A stretch of DNA of 64,000 nucleotides. Origin: Henriciella sp. AS95 (GTDB lineage: Bacteria; Pseudomonadota; Alphaproteobacteria; Caulobacterales; Hyphomonadaceae). Shown here one piece after another: positions 8,182 through 18,086 of the stretch. A program made the translations under genes and the position numbers. Where the stretch lies: assembly GCF_038900055.1 (NCBI RefSeq), contig NZ_JBBMQM010000001.1, positions 124,001 to 188,000 on the forward strand, in the 5' to 3' direction. Numbering within the stretch: position 1 is the first letter of the stretch; every line of letters starts with the position of its first letter. The notes under the pieces are model-generated. The model saw nothing but the letters and a program-made list of their open reading frames with translations. It was not told where the DNA came from and searched no databases.

Positions 8182-10398
8182 ATGAGCTCTGCGATTCGGA
8201 AACCAAAAAGCCTGAGGATGCAGGCGGCTGTCTACTCAGCCGCAGCGCTGACGGCGGCCCTGCCGGCGACGGCCCGAGAGCCCGAGGCTGAACTGCGCAA
8301 TGATACGGTCGTGGTGACTGGCCAGGATGCCGACACGAACCCCTATGCCGATCCGGAAGCCCCATACCGCGCCATCAAATCAGCGAGCGGCCTGCTCACC
8401 GAAGACCTTCTGGACACGCCCAAGACCATCAGCGTCCTGACCGATGAGACCCTCAAGGACCTCGGCGCGAACTCCTTCCGCGAAGTTTTCCGCCAGCAGC
8501 CCGGCATTACGCTCGGCACAGGCGAGGGCGGCAACGCCTTTGGCGACCGAATTTTCATCCGCGGTTATGACGCCCGCAACGACGTCTATGTCGATGGCGT
8601 CCGCGACCCCGGTGTTGGCTCCCGCGAGACTTTTGCCGTCCAGCAGATCGAAATCCTGAAAGGCCCGTCCTCCACCTTCGGGGGACGCGGCACGACCGGC
8701 GGCGCGGTCAGCCTCGTCTCGAAACGGCCGGGCGAAGGCGACTGGGGCGATGCGGAATTCACCCTCGGCAGCGACGACACGCGGCGGGCCACGATCGACC
8801 TCAATGAGCAGGTCACCGACACGTTTGCCGTGCGTTTCAACGGCATGCTGCACGAATCCGGCGTGGCAGGCCGTGACCATGTCTTCAATGATCGCTGGGG
8901 TGCAGCGTTCGCGGCCGAATGGCAGCCGGCGGACAATTTCGAGCTGGGCTTTGATTATTATCACCTGTCGACCGACTTCCTGCCTGACTGGGGCCACCCA
9001 TATGACACGGCCAAAAACGAGCCATTCAATGTCCGCAGGGACAATTTCTATGGCGTGCTTTCACGCGATGAAGGCGAAACGTTTGCGGATATCTATACCG
9101 GTCGCCTGTCCTGGGCCTTCGCCGAGAATGTGCAGTTCGACACGGTGCTTCGCTATGGCCAGTCGAAGAACAAGTACACCGCTTCGGCGCCAGAGCGTCC
9201 GGACGCTGTCGCGCGCACGGTTAGTGCCAATGCCAAACGCCGCGACGCGATCACCGATTACTGGACCAACCAGTCCTACTTCACGATCGACTTTGCGACG
9301 GGCGGTGTTGCGCACACGCTGGTGACGGGTATCGAGCTTTCGAAAGAAGAGATCCTCAACCGCCAGCGCGCCTTTACCGAATGCGCCACCCTGCCCTGCA
9401 CCGGCACGGCCGCGAACCCGGTCCTCGACCTCGATAATCCCGACAATGGCATTCCATTCGGCAATGAGACGGCGGTGACCTCCCGACCGCTGATAACCAC
9501 GGAAACGGCGGCGCTCTACGCTGTCGACACGATGGAATTCTCGCCGCAATGGAAGGCCTTTGTCGGGGTGCGCCTGGACGATTATTCCGCAGAAGCCACG
9601 AACATCTCAGGCCGGAGCGGACCACAGCCTGACCGCAGCGCGGATAGCCAGTTTCTCAACTGGCATGGCGGCCTGGTTTACAAGCCGGTCGAGAACGCGT
9701 CGATCTATGGCTCGGTCTCTTCTGCCAAGAACCCGCCCTGTGAGCAGCTGGATGCCTTTGCGCTGGATTATGGTGGCTGCGACGTTCGGATCACCGCGCT
9801 CGACCCCGTCGATAACCTCTCTTACGAAATCGGCGCAAAGTATAACCTGTTTGGCCATTTCGACCTGACCGGCGCGCTCTTCCTTATTGAACGTGAAGGG
9901 GTTCCGATCTCCCAGGGCCGCGGCGCTTCGGCGACCCTCGGCACGCAGGACCAGGAAGTGTCCGGCTTCGAGATCGGCATGGCTGGCAACATCACCGATG
10001 CCTGGAGCGTGTTCGGCGGCGTCACTGTGTTCGAAACGGAAATCACCGACAGCACAGATCCGTCACAGATCGGCGAAGGGTTCCCGAACGTTTCAGAGGA
10101 AAGCCTGTCGATCACGTCCCGCTACCAGATTACCGACCGCATCCATATTGGCGGCACGGCTGGCTATAATAGTGAGAAGTATGGCGGCACGCTGACGGCC
10201 GGAACGACGCAGGTGCCGGACTATTGGCGCTTCGACGTGTTCGGCGGCGTGCAGCTGACCGACACACTCAGCCTGTCCTTCAACGTGCTGAACGCAACCG
10301 ATGAGCTCTACTATGATGCGCTCTACCGGTCCGGCACACCGTTCAGCTATGTCGCACCGGGGCGCTCGGCTCTGGTCACGCTGGACGTCGACTTCTAG
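8182..10398 (+). CDS. TonB-dependent siderophore receptor (Fiu-like)
   Basis: An outer-membrane iron-siderophore transporter of 738 residues. After a basic N-terminus and signal peptide (about residues 1-33) come the TonB-box-like NDTVVVTGQ and a plug domain with [46 protein letters not shown] and [15 protein letters not shown], the classic siderophore-receptor pattern. The remaining roughly 550 residues are the 22-strand barrel, ending in DVDF with the C-terminal Phe needed for membrane insertion. GGAG precedes the start. The next gene is a PiuC/YbiX-like dioxygenase, the usual partner of Fiu/PiuA receptors for catecholate siderophores. Confidence 0.92.
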   Translation: MSSAIRKPKSLRMQAAVYSAAALTAALPATAREPEAELRNDTVVVTGQDADTNPYADPEAPYRAIKSASGLLTEDLLDTPKTISVLTDETLKDLGANSFREVFRQQPGITLGTGEGGNAFGDRIFIRGYDARNDVYVDGVRDPGVGSRETFAVQQIEILKGPSSTFGGRGTTGGAVSLVSKRPGEGDWGDAEFTLGSDDTRRATIDLNEQVTDTFAVRFNGMLHESGVAGRDHVFNDRWGAAFAAEWQPADNFELGFDYYHLSTDFLPDWGHPYDTAKNEPFNVRRDNFYGVLSRDEGETFADIYTGRLSWAFAENVQFDTVLRYGQSKNKYTASAPERPDAVARTVSANAKRRDAITDYWTNQSYFTIDFATGGVAHTLVTGIELSKEEILNRQRAFTECATLPCTGTAANPVLDLDNPDNGIPFGNETAVTSRPLITTETAALYAVDTMEFSPQWKAFVGVRLDDYSAEATNISGRSGPQPDRSADSQFLNWHGGLVYKPVENASIYGSVSSAKNPPCEQLDAFALDYGGCDVRITALDPVDNLSYEIGAKYNLFGHFDLTGALFLIEREGVPISQGRGASATLGTQDQEVSGFEIGMAGNITDAWSVFGGVTVFETEITDSTDPSQIGEGFPNVSEESLSITSRYQITDRIHIGGTAGYNSEKYGGTLTAGTTQVPDYWRFDVFGGVQLTDTLSLSFNVLNATDELYYDALYRSGTPFSYVAPGRSALVTLDVDF

Positions 10399-10460
10399 GA
10401 CATACTTATTCGGGAAGGGCGGCGCGTTCGCCCTTCCCCCCATTATCGACGGGGCACGCC

Positions 10461-11138
10461 ATGCTGATCTGTATTCCGCAACTGCTGAGCAAGGCCCAGG
10501 TTGCCGACATTCGCACACTGATCGATGCGGCTGACTGGGTTGATGGCCGCGAGACGGCGGGCGCTCAATCGGCGAAAGCCAAGAAGAATACGCAGCTTCC
10601 AGCTGGCAGCCCGCAGGGCATCGAAGCGCAGAAGATCATCAGCGCCGAGCTTGGCAGTCATCCCCTGTTTCTGGCGGCCGCCCTTCCCCTCAAGGTTTTC
10701 CCGCCGCTTTTCAATCGCTATTCCGTCGGCGACCGGTTCGGCGCGCATGTCGACAACGCGATCCGGTCCGGACCAACAACCCGTATCCGCACAGATCTTT
10801 CAGCGACGCTGTTCCTGACGGAGGCTGAAGACTATGATGGCGGCGAGCTGCTAATCGAGACGCAGTTCGGCGCGCAGGAGGTCAAACTCGAAGCCGGCGA
10901 CATGGTGCTTTATCCATCGTCCAGCCTGCACCGGGTCACAGAGGTGACGCGAGGCGCGCGGGTCTCGAGCTTCTTCTGGCTGCAAAGCATGGTCCGCGAT
11001 GATGGTGAGCGCAGCCTTTTGTTCGACATGGACCAGTCAATCCAGACGCTGGCGAGCGAACGTGGCCATGAAGATGGCGAAGTCATCCGGCTCACGGGCG
11101 TCTACCACAATCTCATTCGCCGCTGGGCCGACGCCTAA
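10461..11138 (+). CDS. Fe(II)/2-oxoglutarate dioxygenase, PKHD-type hydroxylase (PiuC/YbiX family)
   Basis: A 225-residue cytoplasmic dioxygenase, matching the family length of about 226. The iron ligands are readable as His96 and Asp98 in GAHVDN and His157 in SSLHRVTEV, with Arg167 in [11 protein letters not shown] as the likely 2-oxoglutarate anchor. The C-terminal half of the family is also present ([20 protein letters not shown]). It follows the TonB siderophore receptor by 62 bases on the same strand, as in fiu-ybiX and piuA-piuC pairs, so it is probably co-expressed under iron limitation. Its physiological substrate is unknown. Confidence 0.92.
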   Translation: MLICIPQLLSKAQVADIRTLIDAADWVDGRETAGAQSAKAKKNTQLPAGSPQGIEAQKIISAELGSHPLFLAAALPLKVFPPLFNRYSVGDRFGAHVDNAIRSGPTTRIRTDLSATLFLTEAEDYDGGELLIETQFGAQEVKLEAGDMVLYPSSSLHRVTEVTRGARVSSFFWLQSMVRDDGERSLLFDMDQSIQTLASERGHEDGEVIRLTGVYHNLIRRWADA

Positions 11139-12202
11139 CCGGCCATCGCTTTCAGCGTTGCAAGGTGCGGTTCGATATCGAGGTCCTGCGCCGCGAGCCA
11201 TTCCGGGCTATAATAAGTATCAAGATAGCGTTCCCCGCCATCGCAGATGAGTGTCGCGACACTGCCGGGACGGCTGGCCCGGCGCATTTCATCCATCAGA
11301 TGGAGCGCAGCCCAGACATTTGTTCCGGTCGAGCCGCCGCATTTGCGGCCAAGAATATCTTCAAGCCAGTGAATGGTCGCGATGGAGGCCGCATCCGGCA
11401 CCTGGACCATGCGGTCGATGACCTGCGGCTGGAAGGAGGCCTCGACGCGCGGCCGGCCGATGCCTTCGATCCTTGAGCGTGTCGCAAGGCGAAGGAACGG
11501 ATCGCCTGACACGAAGTGGTCATAAAAAACGGAGTTTTCCGGATCCGCCACACATAGCTGCGTCTTGGCCGCAAGGTCCCCGCGATAGCGGATATAGCGT
11601 CCAATCGTGGCTGATGTCCCGCCGGTGCCCGCACTCATGACGACCCAGTCGGGCAGTTTATGCTCTTCCAGCTCCAGCTGCGCGAACAGGCTCTCGGCGA
11701 TATTGTTATTGCCGCGCCAGTCGGTGGCGCGCTCGGCATAGGTGAACTGGTCCATATAGTGCCCGCCCAGTTCGTGCGCGGTCCGCTCGGCCTCAGCGTA
11801 AATGTCGGCGGCTTCGACGGCGCGCGTTTCACCGCCATAGAAGCGAATCTGATCAAGCTTGCTCTGCGCGGTGCCTTTTGGAACGACCGCGATGAAGCGC
11901 AGCCCCAGTATCTTTGCGAAATAGGCTTCCGACACGGCGGTCGACCCAGACGAGCTTTCGACAATGGCCGTGTCAGGGCCAATCTTTCCGTTGCACAAGC
12001 CATAGAGATAGAGTGAGCGTGCCAGGCGGTGCTTCAGGCTGCCGGAGGGGTGGATCGACTCGTCCTTGAGATAGAGTGTCTGATCTTTGAACCCGGGGAG
12101 TTCCGCCTTGATAAGATGCGTGTCGGCCGAGCGATTGAAATCAGCCTGGATCCGGCGCATGGCTTCGCACACCCAGAGGCGATCTGCGCAAATCTCATCC
12201 AT
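11135..12202 (-). CDS. PLP-dependent cysteine synthase-like enzyme
   Basis: A 355-residue fold-type II pyridoxal-phosphate enzyme. The PLP lysine is Lys57 in [31 protein letters not shown] is the substrate loop; [20 protein letters not shown] is the phosphate-binding loop; and the C-terminal segment around [11 protein letters not shown] resembles the region that closes the site. It is more divergent than housekeeping CysK or CysM, so it may be a cysteine synthase, a desulfhydrase or a specialised beta-replacement enzyme. ATG at 12202 is preceded by GAGGAGGA; an in-frame TTG at 12217 would sit on that site. The gene converges on the dioxygenase gene with a 4-base overlap. Confidence 0.85.
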   Translation of the reverse strand: MDEICADRLWVCEAMRRIQADFNRSADTHLIKAELPGFKDQTLYLKDESIHPSGSLKHRLARSLYLYGLCNGKIGPDTAIVESSSGSTAVSEAYFAKILGLRFIAVVPKGTAQSKLDQIRFYGGETRAVEAADIYAEAERTAHELGGHYMDQFTYAERATDWRGNNNIAESLFAQLELEEHKLPDWVVMSAGTGGTSATIGRYIRYRGDLAAKTQLCVADPENSVFYDHFVSGDPFLRLATRSRIEGIGRPRVEASFQPQVIDRMVQVPDAASIATIHWLEDILGRKCGGSTGTNVWAALHLMDEMRRASRPGSVATLICDGGERYLDTYYSPEWLAAQDLDIEPHLATLKAMAG

Positions 12203-12286
12203 CTCTGTCCTCCTCAACCGCTCTGGCCCTTGGCAGTGGCAGGAGATGCTTGACGGCGCAAGACCGTTCGACCATCACCCAGTGCC

Positions 12287-12919
12287 ATGATTATTGCTAT
12301 TGATGGCACACTTGCATCGGGCAAGGGCACAATCGCCCGGCGCATCGCCGCCTGGTTTGGCCTGCCCCATATGGATACCGGCCGCCTGTATCGGGCCACA
12401 GGCGTTGCCGCGCTCAAGGAGCAGGTCGACCTCGCCGATGGCGAACTGGTGGCGGCTGTCGCCGCCTCGCTTGATCTCAATGATTTCGAAGAGAGCGAGC
12501 TGCGCACGGCCGAGGCGGGCACCGCGGCGTCGAAAGTCGCCGTCCTTCCTGAGGTGCGGGCGGCATTGCTACAATTGCAGAGAGATTTCGCCCATCAGGA
12601 AATGGGGGCGGTTCTGGACGGCCGGGATATCGGCACTGTGGTGTGCCCTGAAGCCGAGGTGAAGCTCTGGATCGACGCTGATGTGGAGGTTCGCGCGCAG
12701 CGCCGCCATCTGGAACTGCGCAAGGCTGGCGACACGATCTCACTCGACGCCCTGACGCAGCAGCTGCGCGAACGCGACGAGCGCGATGCCAATCGCAAGG
12801 ATGCCCCAATGAAGAAGGCCGCAGATGCGGTCTTGATCGACACGACTGATCTGACTATAGACGCGGCTGTGGATAAGGCACGAGCTGTGATTGAAGACGT
12901 CATGGCCCGCAACGAGTAG
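12287..12919 (+). CDS. cmk: (d)CMP kinase
   Basis: Cytidylate kinase phosphorylates CMP and dCMP with ATP. The 210-residue protein starts MIIAIDGTLASGKGT, with the P-loop at residues 7-15 and its lysine at 13. HMDTGRLYRATG is the nucleotide-monophosphate site, VLDGRDIGTVVCPEAEVKLW is the hallmark of the family (DGRDIGT), and RDERDANRKDAPMKKAADA is the lid region. cmk-rpsA-ihfB is an ancient gene order also seen in E. coli. The gene usually directly upstream, aroA, is displaced here by a four-gene block. Confidence 0.96.
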   Translation: MIIAIDGTLASGKGTIARRIAAWFGLPHMDTGRLYRATGVAALKEQVDLADGELVAAVAASLDLNDFEESELRTAEAGTAASKVAVLPEVRAALLQLQRDFAHQEMGAVLDGRDIGTVVCPEAEVKLWIDADVEVRAQRRHLELRKAGDTISLDALTQQLRERDERDANRKDAPMKKAADAVLIDTTDLTIDAAVDKARAVIEDVMARNE

Positions 12920-13050
12920 CCGGCTCTGAAGTTTAGCGCTTCAAATCCAAAAGCCAGCCTCCGCCCGTTCCGATCTTACCTGACAGCGTATAGACGCCGG
13001 CAATCCCGCTCGGCGCATGAACCTGCGTTCGTCAGTCATCTGGAGTAAAA

Positions 13051-14955
13051 ATGTCAACTGAAACCATGAACCCGAGCACCGACGACTTCGCAGCAATGTT
13101 CGAAGAGAGCACCGGTGCCTCAACCCTGCAGGAAGGCCGCGTGGTCCCTGCAACCGTTATCGGCGTCGCCGGTGACTTTCTCACGCTGGACGTCGGCCTG
13201 AAGGTCGAAGGCCGCGTGCCGATGAAAGAATTCCTCCTCGAGGACGAAAAGCCAAAGGCTGGCGATATCGTCGAAGTCTATCTCGACCGTATCGAAAACC
13301 TGATGGGCGAAGCTGTTCTTTCGCGCGACAAGGCTCGCCGCGAAGAAAGCTGGATCAAGCTCGAGGACAGCCACAACAAGGACGAGCCGGTCAAAGGCGC
13401 GATCTCTGGCCGCGTCAAAGGCGGTTTCACCGTCGATCTTGGCGGCGTGAACGCCTTCCTTCCTGGCAGCCAAGTGGACATCCGTCCGGTTCGCGACGTT
13501 GGCCCGCTTATGGGCGAAGTCCAGCCATTCCAGATCCTCAAGCTCGACCGCGCCCGCGGCAACATCGTTGTCTCGCGCCGTGCGATCCTTGAAGAGAGCC
13601 GCGCCGAACAGCGTGCTGAAATCGTCGATGCAATGAATGAAGGCGATACCCGTGAGGGCGTCGTCAAGAACATCACCGATTACGGTGCGTTCGTTGATCT
13701 CGGCGGCATCGATGGCCTGCTTCACGTCACTGACATGAGCTGGAAGCGCATCAACCACCCAAGCCAGGTCGTCAATGTTGGCGACACGGTCAAAGTCCAG
13801 ATCATCAAGATTAACCAGGACACCCAGCGCATCTCGCTCGGCATGAAGCAACTCGAAGCCGATCCTTGGGAAGGCGTCGAAAGCAAGTACATGGTTGGCA
13901 CGCGCCTTAACGGCCAGGTCACGAACATCACCGATTACGGTGCTTTCGTTGAGCTGGAAGACGGCGTCGAAGGCCTGATCCACGTCTCCGAAATGAGCTG
14001 GACCAAGAAGAACGTCCATCCGGGCAAGATCGTCTCGACCTCTCAGGAAGTCACCGTCGAAGTTCTCGACGTCGATTCCGAGAAGCGCCGCATCTCTCTC
14101 GGCCTGAAGCAGACCCAGGACAATCCATGGTCGGCCTTCATGGCAGATCATCCGGTCGGCACCGAAGTCGAAGGCGAAGTCCGTGGCATCACGGAGTTCG
14201 GTCTGTTCATCGGTCTTGGACCGGAACTCGACGGCATGGTGCACATCAACGACATCGCATGGGACGTCCCGGGCGAGCAGGCGATTGCCAACTTCAACAA
14301 GGGCGACGTTGTCCGCGCGAAAGTGCTGGACGTCGACACCGAGAAAGAGCGTATCTCGCTCGGCATCAAGCAGCTTGCTGGTGATCCGATGTCCGATATG
14401 GCGCTTCGCCGCGGTGAAATCGTCACCTGTACGGTCTCTGAGGTCACCTCCGGTGGCATCGAAGTTTCCTTCGGCGAGCCGGCCATGACGGCCTTCATCC
14501 GCCGTTCGGACCTCTCGCGTGACCGTTCCGAGCAGCGCCCAGAGCGTTTCTCTGTCGGTGACAAGATCGACGCCAAAGTGACCCAGCTCGACACCAAGTC
14601 GCGCCGCGTCTCGGTTTCGATCAAGGCCCTGGAGATCTCCGAAGAGCAGGAAGCCGTCAAGCAGTACGGTTCTGCAGACAGCGGTGCATCGCTCGGCGAT
14701 ATCCTCGGTGCAGCCCTCAGCGGTGGCGAGAGCGAAGCTCCAGAAGCCGAAGAGAAGCCGAAGGCCAAGAAGACCACGGCAAAAGCCAAGAAGGCTGACG
14801 AAGCGGACGCTGAAGAAGCCGAAGCAGAGGCAGAGGTAGAGGCAGACACAGAGGAAGCCGAAAAGGCTCCGAAGAAAGCTGCCGCCAAGAAGCCCGCAGC
14901 CAAGAAAACAACCGCCAAGAAAACGACCAAGAAAAAGGACGACGACGGCGAGTAA
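13051..14955 (+). CDS. rpsA: 30S ribosomal protein S1
   Basis: S1 binds mRNA and helps load it on the 30S subunit. The 634-residue protein carries six S1/OB-fold repeats between about residues 28 and 530. The most conserved middle repeats both carry ITDYGAFV followed by EGLIHVSEMSW or DGLLHVTDMSW, each ending in RISLGMKQ-type strands. After residue about 550 comes a low-complexity Glu/Ala/Lys tail (KPKAKKTTAKAKK, PKKAAAKKPAAKKTTAKKTT) making it about 65 residues longer than typical alphaproteobacterial S1. GGAG lies 8 bases before the ATG. Two hairpins follow the stop codon. Confidence 0.97.
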   Translation: MSTETMNPSTDDFAAMFEESTGASTLQEGRVVPATVIGVAGDFLTLDVGLKVEGRVPMKEFLLEDEKPKAGDIVEVYLDRIENLMGEAVLSRDKARREESWIKLEDSHNKDEPVKGAISGRVKGGFTVDLGGVNAFLPGSQVDIRPVRDVGPLMGEVQPFQILKLDRARGNIVVSRRAILEESRAEQRAEIVDAMNEGDTREGVVKNITDYGAFVDLGGIDGLLHVTDMSWKRINHPSQVVNVGDTVKVQIIKINQDTQRISLGMKQLEADPWEGVESKYMVGTRLNGQVTNITDYGAFVELEDGVEGLIHVSEMSWTKKNVHPGKIVSTSQEVTVEVLDVDSEKRRISLGLKQTQDNPWSAFMADHPVGTEVEGEVRGITEFGLFIGLGPELDGMVHINDIAWDVPGEQAIANFNKGDVVRAKVLDVDTEKERISLGIKQLAGDPMSDMALRRGEIVTCTVSEVTSGGIEVSFGEPAMTAFIRRSDLSRDRSEQRPERFSVGDKIDAKVTQLDTKSRRVSVSIKALEISEEQEAVKQYGSADSGASLGDILGAALSGGESEAPEAEEKPKAKKTTAKAKKADEADAEEAEAEAEVEADTEEAEKAPKKAAAKKPAAKKTTAKKTTKKKDDDGE

Positions 14956-14961
14956 AGGCTG

Positions 14962-14986
14962 AATTTTCTACACAGCGTAGAAAATT
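14962..14986 (+). terminator. Hairpin just after rpsA
   Basis: A perfect 10-bp AT-rich stem, AATTTTCTAC (14962-14971) and GTAGAAAATT (14977-14986), with loop ACAGC. It starts 7 bases after the rpsA stop. There is no clear T-run, so it may be an RNA-stability or processing element rather than a terminator. Confidence 0.5.
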
Positions 14987-15005
14987 ACAAAAATTCAAGA
15001 CTCTA

Positions 15006-15045
15006 TTTGGGGCGAAGACACTGGTTTTCGCCCCAAATTTCGTTT
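15006..15045 (+). terminator. Intrinsic terminator between rpsA and ihfB
   Basis: An 11-bp perfect stem, TTTGGGGCGAA (15006-15016) and TTCGCCCCAAA (15027-15037), followed by TTTCGTTT. It ends 13 bases before the ihfB start, so ihfB either depends on read-through or has a promoter overlapping this hairpin. Confidence 0.75.
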
Positions 15046-15057
15046 ACATTCAAAGTC

Positions 15058-15357
15058 ATGCTCAGATCGGAACTGATATCCCGCCTTGCGGTTGAGTACG
15101 CCCACCTGAAACACGACGATCTGGAGAAGATCGTCGCGGTGATTCTGGATGAGATTGCAGAAGCACTCGCCAATGGTGACCGCGTTGAATTGCGAGGCTT
15201 CGGCGCCTTCTCCGTGCGGGAGAGGAAGCCGCGCGTCGGCCGCAACCCCAGAACGGGTGAGAAGGTCATGGTGGAAGCGAAATCGGTTCCCTTCTTCCGG
15301 CCAGGCAAGGAATTGCGGGCACGCGTAAACGGCGGTGTCGACCCCGAAGCGCGGTAA
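15058..15357 (+). CDS. ihfB: Integration host factor beta subunit
   Basis: A 99-residue DNA-bending protein of the HU/IHF family, forming a heterodimer with IHF-alpha. The DNA-binding arm is visible in [16 protein letters not shown] and [13 protein letters not shown], where the proline of RNPRTG intercalates between base pairs. [15 protein letters not shown] is the family C-terminus. I start at ATG 15058 ([11 protein letters not shown]), the usual N-terminus; the frame upstream runs into the terminator hairpin and is not coding. The position after rpsA matches E. coli and many proteobacteria. Confidence 0.94.
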   Translation: MLRSELISRLAVEYAHLKHDDLEKIVAVILDEIAEALANGDRVELRGFGAFSVRERKPRVGRNPRTGEKVMVEAKSVPFFRPGKELRARVNGGVDPEAR

Positions 15358-15481
15358 CACCCAGCCGGGTTATTCTCGCCGACTGCACGACCTGTACTTG
15401 TTTTATATTGACCCTAGTCGGGAAGCGAACGATTGTCGCTGCGCGGTCGGTCAGGGCCGCGACCTTGCAAGGAGGGGCAAA

Positions 15482-15901
15482 ATGCTCAAGGAATTCAAAG
15501 AGTTTGCGGTGAAGGGCAATCTCGTCGACCTCGCCGTCGGCTTCATCCTCGGCGGAGCGTTCTCGACCATCGTCCAGTCGCTGGTCAACGACATCATGAT
15601 GCCGCCGCTAGGCCTTGCGCTGGGCGGCGTGGATTTTACAGACCTGTTCGTTCCACTTGATGGTGGCACTTACGAATCACTCGCTGCAGCCACCGAAGCA
15701 GGCGCGCCGGTGATTGCATGGGGCAAGTTTGTCAATTCCTGCATCTCCTTTCTGATCATGGCGCTGGCGCTCTTCTTTGTGGTGAAGGGCATCAACAATC
15801 TCAAGCGCAAGCAGGAAGAGGCCCCGGCCGAAGCACCGCCGCCACCGCGTCAGGAAGTTCTACTGGAAGAAATTCGCAATCTACTCGCCAAGCAGTCGTA
15901 A
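15482..15901 (+). CDS. mscL: Large-conductance mechanosensitive channel
   Basis: MscL opens a wide inner-membrane pore when membrane tension rises on sudden osmotic downshift. The 139-residue protein starts [20 protein letters not shown], the amphipathic N-helix and first half of TM1. TM1 continues [20 protein letters not shown], followed by [12 protein letters not shown], a periplasmic loop (about residues 50-75), TM2 ([19 protein letters not shown]) and a cytoplasmic helix ending in EEIRNLL. GGAGGGG precedes the ATG. Longer in-frame upstream codons lack similarity and were not used. Confidence 0.95.
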   Translation: MLKEFKEFAVKGNLVDLAVGFILGGAFSTIVQSLVNDIMMPPLGLALGGVDFTDLFVPLDGGTYESLAAATEAGAPVIAWGKFVNSCISFLIMALALFFVVKGINNLKRKQEEAPAEAPPPPRQEVLLEEIRNLLAKQS

Positions 15902-15953
15902 ACTTTTAACCAATCCACGCGACAAGCTCTCTTTAGTAGAGTTAGTTGCGTAT

Positions 15954-15990
15954 GGGGCGACACCTTCCTGGTGCCGCCCCTTTATTTTTG
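15954..15990 (+). terminator. Intrinsic terminator after mscL
   Basis: An 11-bp stem with one mismatch, GGGGCGACACC (15954-15964) and GGTGCCGCCCC (15970-15980), followed by TTTATTTTT. Confidence 0.8.
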
Positions 15991-16024
15991 CACATGACTC
16001 GGGCGCAAAAGCGCACCTAGGTGC

Positions 16025-16768
16025 CTAGTACTCGTAGATTTCCCAGTCCGTCATCTCGATCGTATAGGCCGCGTCGGCAAGATCTGACGTCTGGGTTTGC
16101 GTGCGTAGAGTGCCCTCGATCCAGACCGCCTGAGACAGATCCCTGAGCTTGATCTCCTTGTCCGTTTTCACAAACACAGTCTGGTTTGGCGGCGGCGGCG
16201 GCGCGTGCAGGCAGGCCCCATAATATGGCACCAGAAGGAATTCGCGGATGTTCGCGTCCTTGCCGTATTCGAAAGGCACCGTGTAGCCCGGCAAGCGGAC
16301 TTTCATGCCGTCCATGTCCTTGACGGTGTTGAACGTTCCGATCTGGATCGCCTGGTCAGCCGAAGACCCTTCTGCGACCCCGGACCCGGAATAGAGCATC
16401 GCCATCTGGGCCTGGTACATCTCGGCGAGGCGTTCTTCTTCGCCTTCAGGCATCAGCTCTTCCCAGCCGATTTCCGTAACACCGCGCGCTGCGACAGCGT
16501 CGGCCTTGGCTTTCTCGTCAGCGCCGGCCTGCGCTATGGAGCTATCGTCGCTCGACGCCTCCGGCTCGGGGATCTTATCGCCGATCTGCGGGCCGTCACC
16601 GCTTTCAGCCTTGATCAGAATCGCATCCTTGGCTGCGTCAATGTCGGACGTGTCCGTCTGCTCCGGGATCGCTGGATCTGGCAGATCATCCTGGGGACCG
16701 CCGCAGCCGGCGAGAGCGAGTAGGCCAAATGCGCTGGCGCTGAAAAATAGAGTTTTCATACAGTCCAT
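16025..16768 (-). CDS. DUF3299 lipoprotein, last gene of a Zrg-like metal operon
   Basis: A 247-residue lipoprotein: the signal segment KTLFFSASAFGLLALAGC places the lipobox Cys at about residue 22. Residues 23-110 are an Asp/Ala/Glu-rich linker. The C-terminal half is DUF3299, recognised from VRLPGYTVPFEYG, FLLVPYYGACLHAPPPPPNQ and AVWIEGTLRT. Cys-Leu-His and the poly-Pro loop suggest a metal- or ligand-binding face in the periplasm, but no activity is established. It lies 46 bases behind the FtsX-like permease in the same operon. The start could equally be the ATG at 16759, three codons in. Confidence 0.82.
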   Translation of the reverse strand: MDCMKTLFFSASAFGLLALAGCGGPQDDLPDPAIPEQTDTSDIDAAKDAILIKAESGDGPQIGDKIPEPEASSDDSSIAQAGADEKAKADAVAARGVTEIGWEELMPEGEEERLAEMYQAQMAMLYSGSGVAEGSSADQAIQIGTFNTVKDMDGMKVRLPGYTVPFEYGKDANIREFLLVPYYGACLHAPPPPPNQTVFVKTDKEIKLRDLSQAVWIEGTLRTQTQTSDLADAAYTIEMTDWEIYEY

Positions 16769-16814
16769 TTAAGGCGTCTACCGTCCTGCATCCATGTCTT
16801 TTTCACAAACGTGT

Positions 16815-18086
16815 CTAAACCTTCACGGTCAACCCATCAGCCAGGGACCGCCGAAGGGCCGTCACAGCGGGTATGACACCGATCAGAGTGGCCGCGCCGG
16901 TGACGGCGAGAATGGTCCAGAGGTCAATCATCGCCAGACCCAGGCCTTGAAGCTGCACACCGTAGCTGGAGGAGAGGACGGGTCCCAGCATCAGCAGGCC
17001 AAGCTGTACGACGACAACACCGAACACCGCGCCGATAAAGCCGAGAAGCGCCGCTTCAGCGACCATCAAAAAGAAGATATGTCCCGGTCTCGCGCCGGTC
17101 GCGCGCAGGATCGACATTTCGCGGCGGCGCTCATTGAGGCTGGTCAGAATACTGATCAGGACAGAGACTAGACCGACAGCGATCACGAAGATCGACACAG
17201 CAATCAGAGCGCGCTCAACCACGCCTGTGACCTGCCACAACTCACCGAGCGCTACGCCGGGAATGATCGCCAGCAAAGGCTCGCCAGCCTGGGTGTTCAG
17301 GGCCCGCTGGGTTGAGAGGATGGATCCGCGCCGCTCAAGGCCAAGGAAGACCGCCGTGATCGTCTTCGGCGTCAGGTCGAAACTACGGATCATGTCTTCG
17401 GTGATGGTATCGGCGAGCGGGCTCTTGGTACCCGATTCCCAGCCGACATGGATCGCGGTCATGCCCTCCAGCGGAATATGAATGGTCTGGTCCACAGGCG
17501 TGCCGGTCGGCGCCAGAATACCGGTAACAATGAAGGGTTTGTCGTCATGGTCGGTCAGCCCGCCCGCACCGAGACCGTGGGTGAGCACAATCTCGCTGCC
17601 AAGCCCATAACCAAGCTCTCGCGCCACCCCCGCGCCGAGTACGGCCTGATAGATATCATCGAACTTTCGTCCCTCGGCGACCTCAAGAGCGGTGCCATTG
17701 CCATACTTGTAATGGGTGAAATAGGCGTCATTGGTGCCCATCACGCGGAAACCACGGTGGCTGTCACCGAGCGACACGGGGATGGTCCAGGCCACGTCGC
17801 TGCGGTTCGCGATCTCCTGATAGGTCGGCCAGCTGATTTCCGCCGTCGCATTGCCCAGCCGGAACACCGAATACAGCAAAAGGTTGATCTGGCCTGTTGG
17901 CGCGCCGACGATCAGGTCCGTGCCGGAAATCGTATTGTCGAAACCGGCACGGGCGCCATTGCGCGCCTTGTCGACCCCAAGGAAAAGAGCGACTGAGAGG
18001 GCGACCGCGAGGATCGTCAGAAGGGCAGATCCCTTCCGGTTCATCAGGCTTCGCCAGGCCAGTCCGAGGATCGATCCACCGCTCAT
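16815..18086 (-). CDS. ABC transporter permease, FtsX/MacB type
   Basis: A 423-residue inner-membrane permease. One TM helix near the N-terminus (ALLTILAVALSVALFLGVD) is followed by a large periplasmic MacB-core-like domain (residues about 45-285). Three TM helices lie towards the C-terminus: ALIAVSIFVIAVGLVSVLIS, then AALLGFIGAVFGVVVVQLGL, then WTILAVTGAATLIGVIP. RRREMSILRATGARPGHIFF between them is the cytoplasmic loop that contacts the ATPase, the FtsX signature. This class does not form a classical import pore; it is mechanotransmissive. Its ATG overlaps the stop of the ATPase gene by 4 bases, so the two are translationally coupled. Confidence 0.9.
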   Translation of the reverse strand: MSGGSILGLAWRSLMNRKGSALLTILAVALSVALFLGVDKARNGARAGFDNTISGTDLIVGAPTGQINLLLYSVFRLGNATAEISWPTYQEIANRSDVAWTIPVSLGDSHRGFRVMGTNDAYFTHYKYGNGTALEVAEGRKFDDIYQAVLGAGVARELGYGLGSEIVLTHGLGAGGLTDHDDKPFIVTGILAPTGTPVDQTIHIPLEGMTAIHVGWESGTKSPLADTITEDMIRSFDLTPKTITAVFLGLERRGSILSTQRALNTQAGEPLLAIIPGVALGELWQVTGVVERALIAVSIFVIAVGLVSVLISILTSLNERRREMSILRATGARPGHIFFLMVAEAALLGFIGAVFGVVVVQLGLLMLGPVLSSSYGVQLQGLGLAMIDLWTILAVTGAATLIGVIPAVTALRRSLADGLTVKV

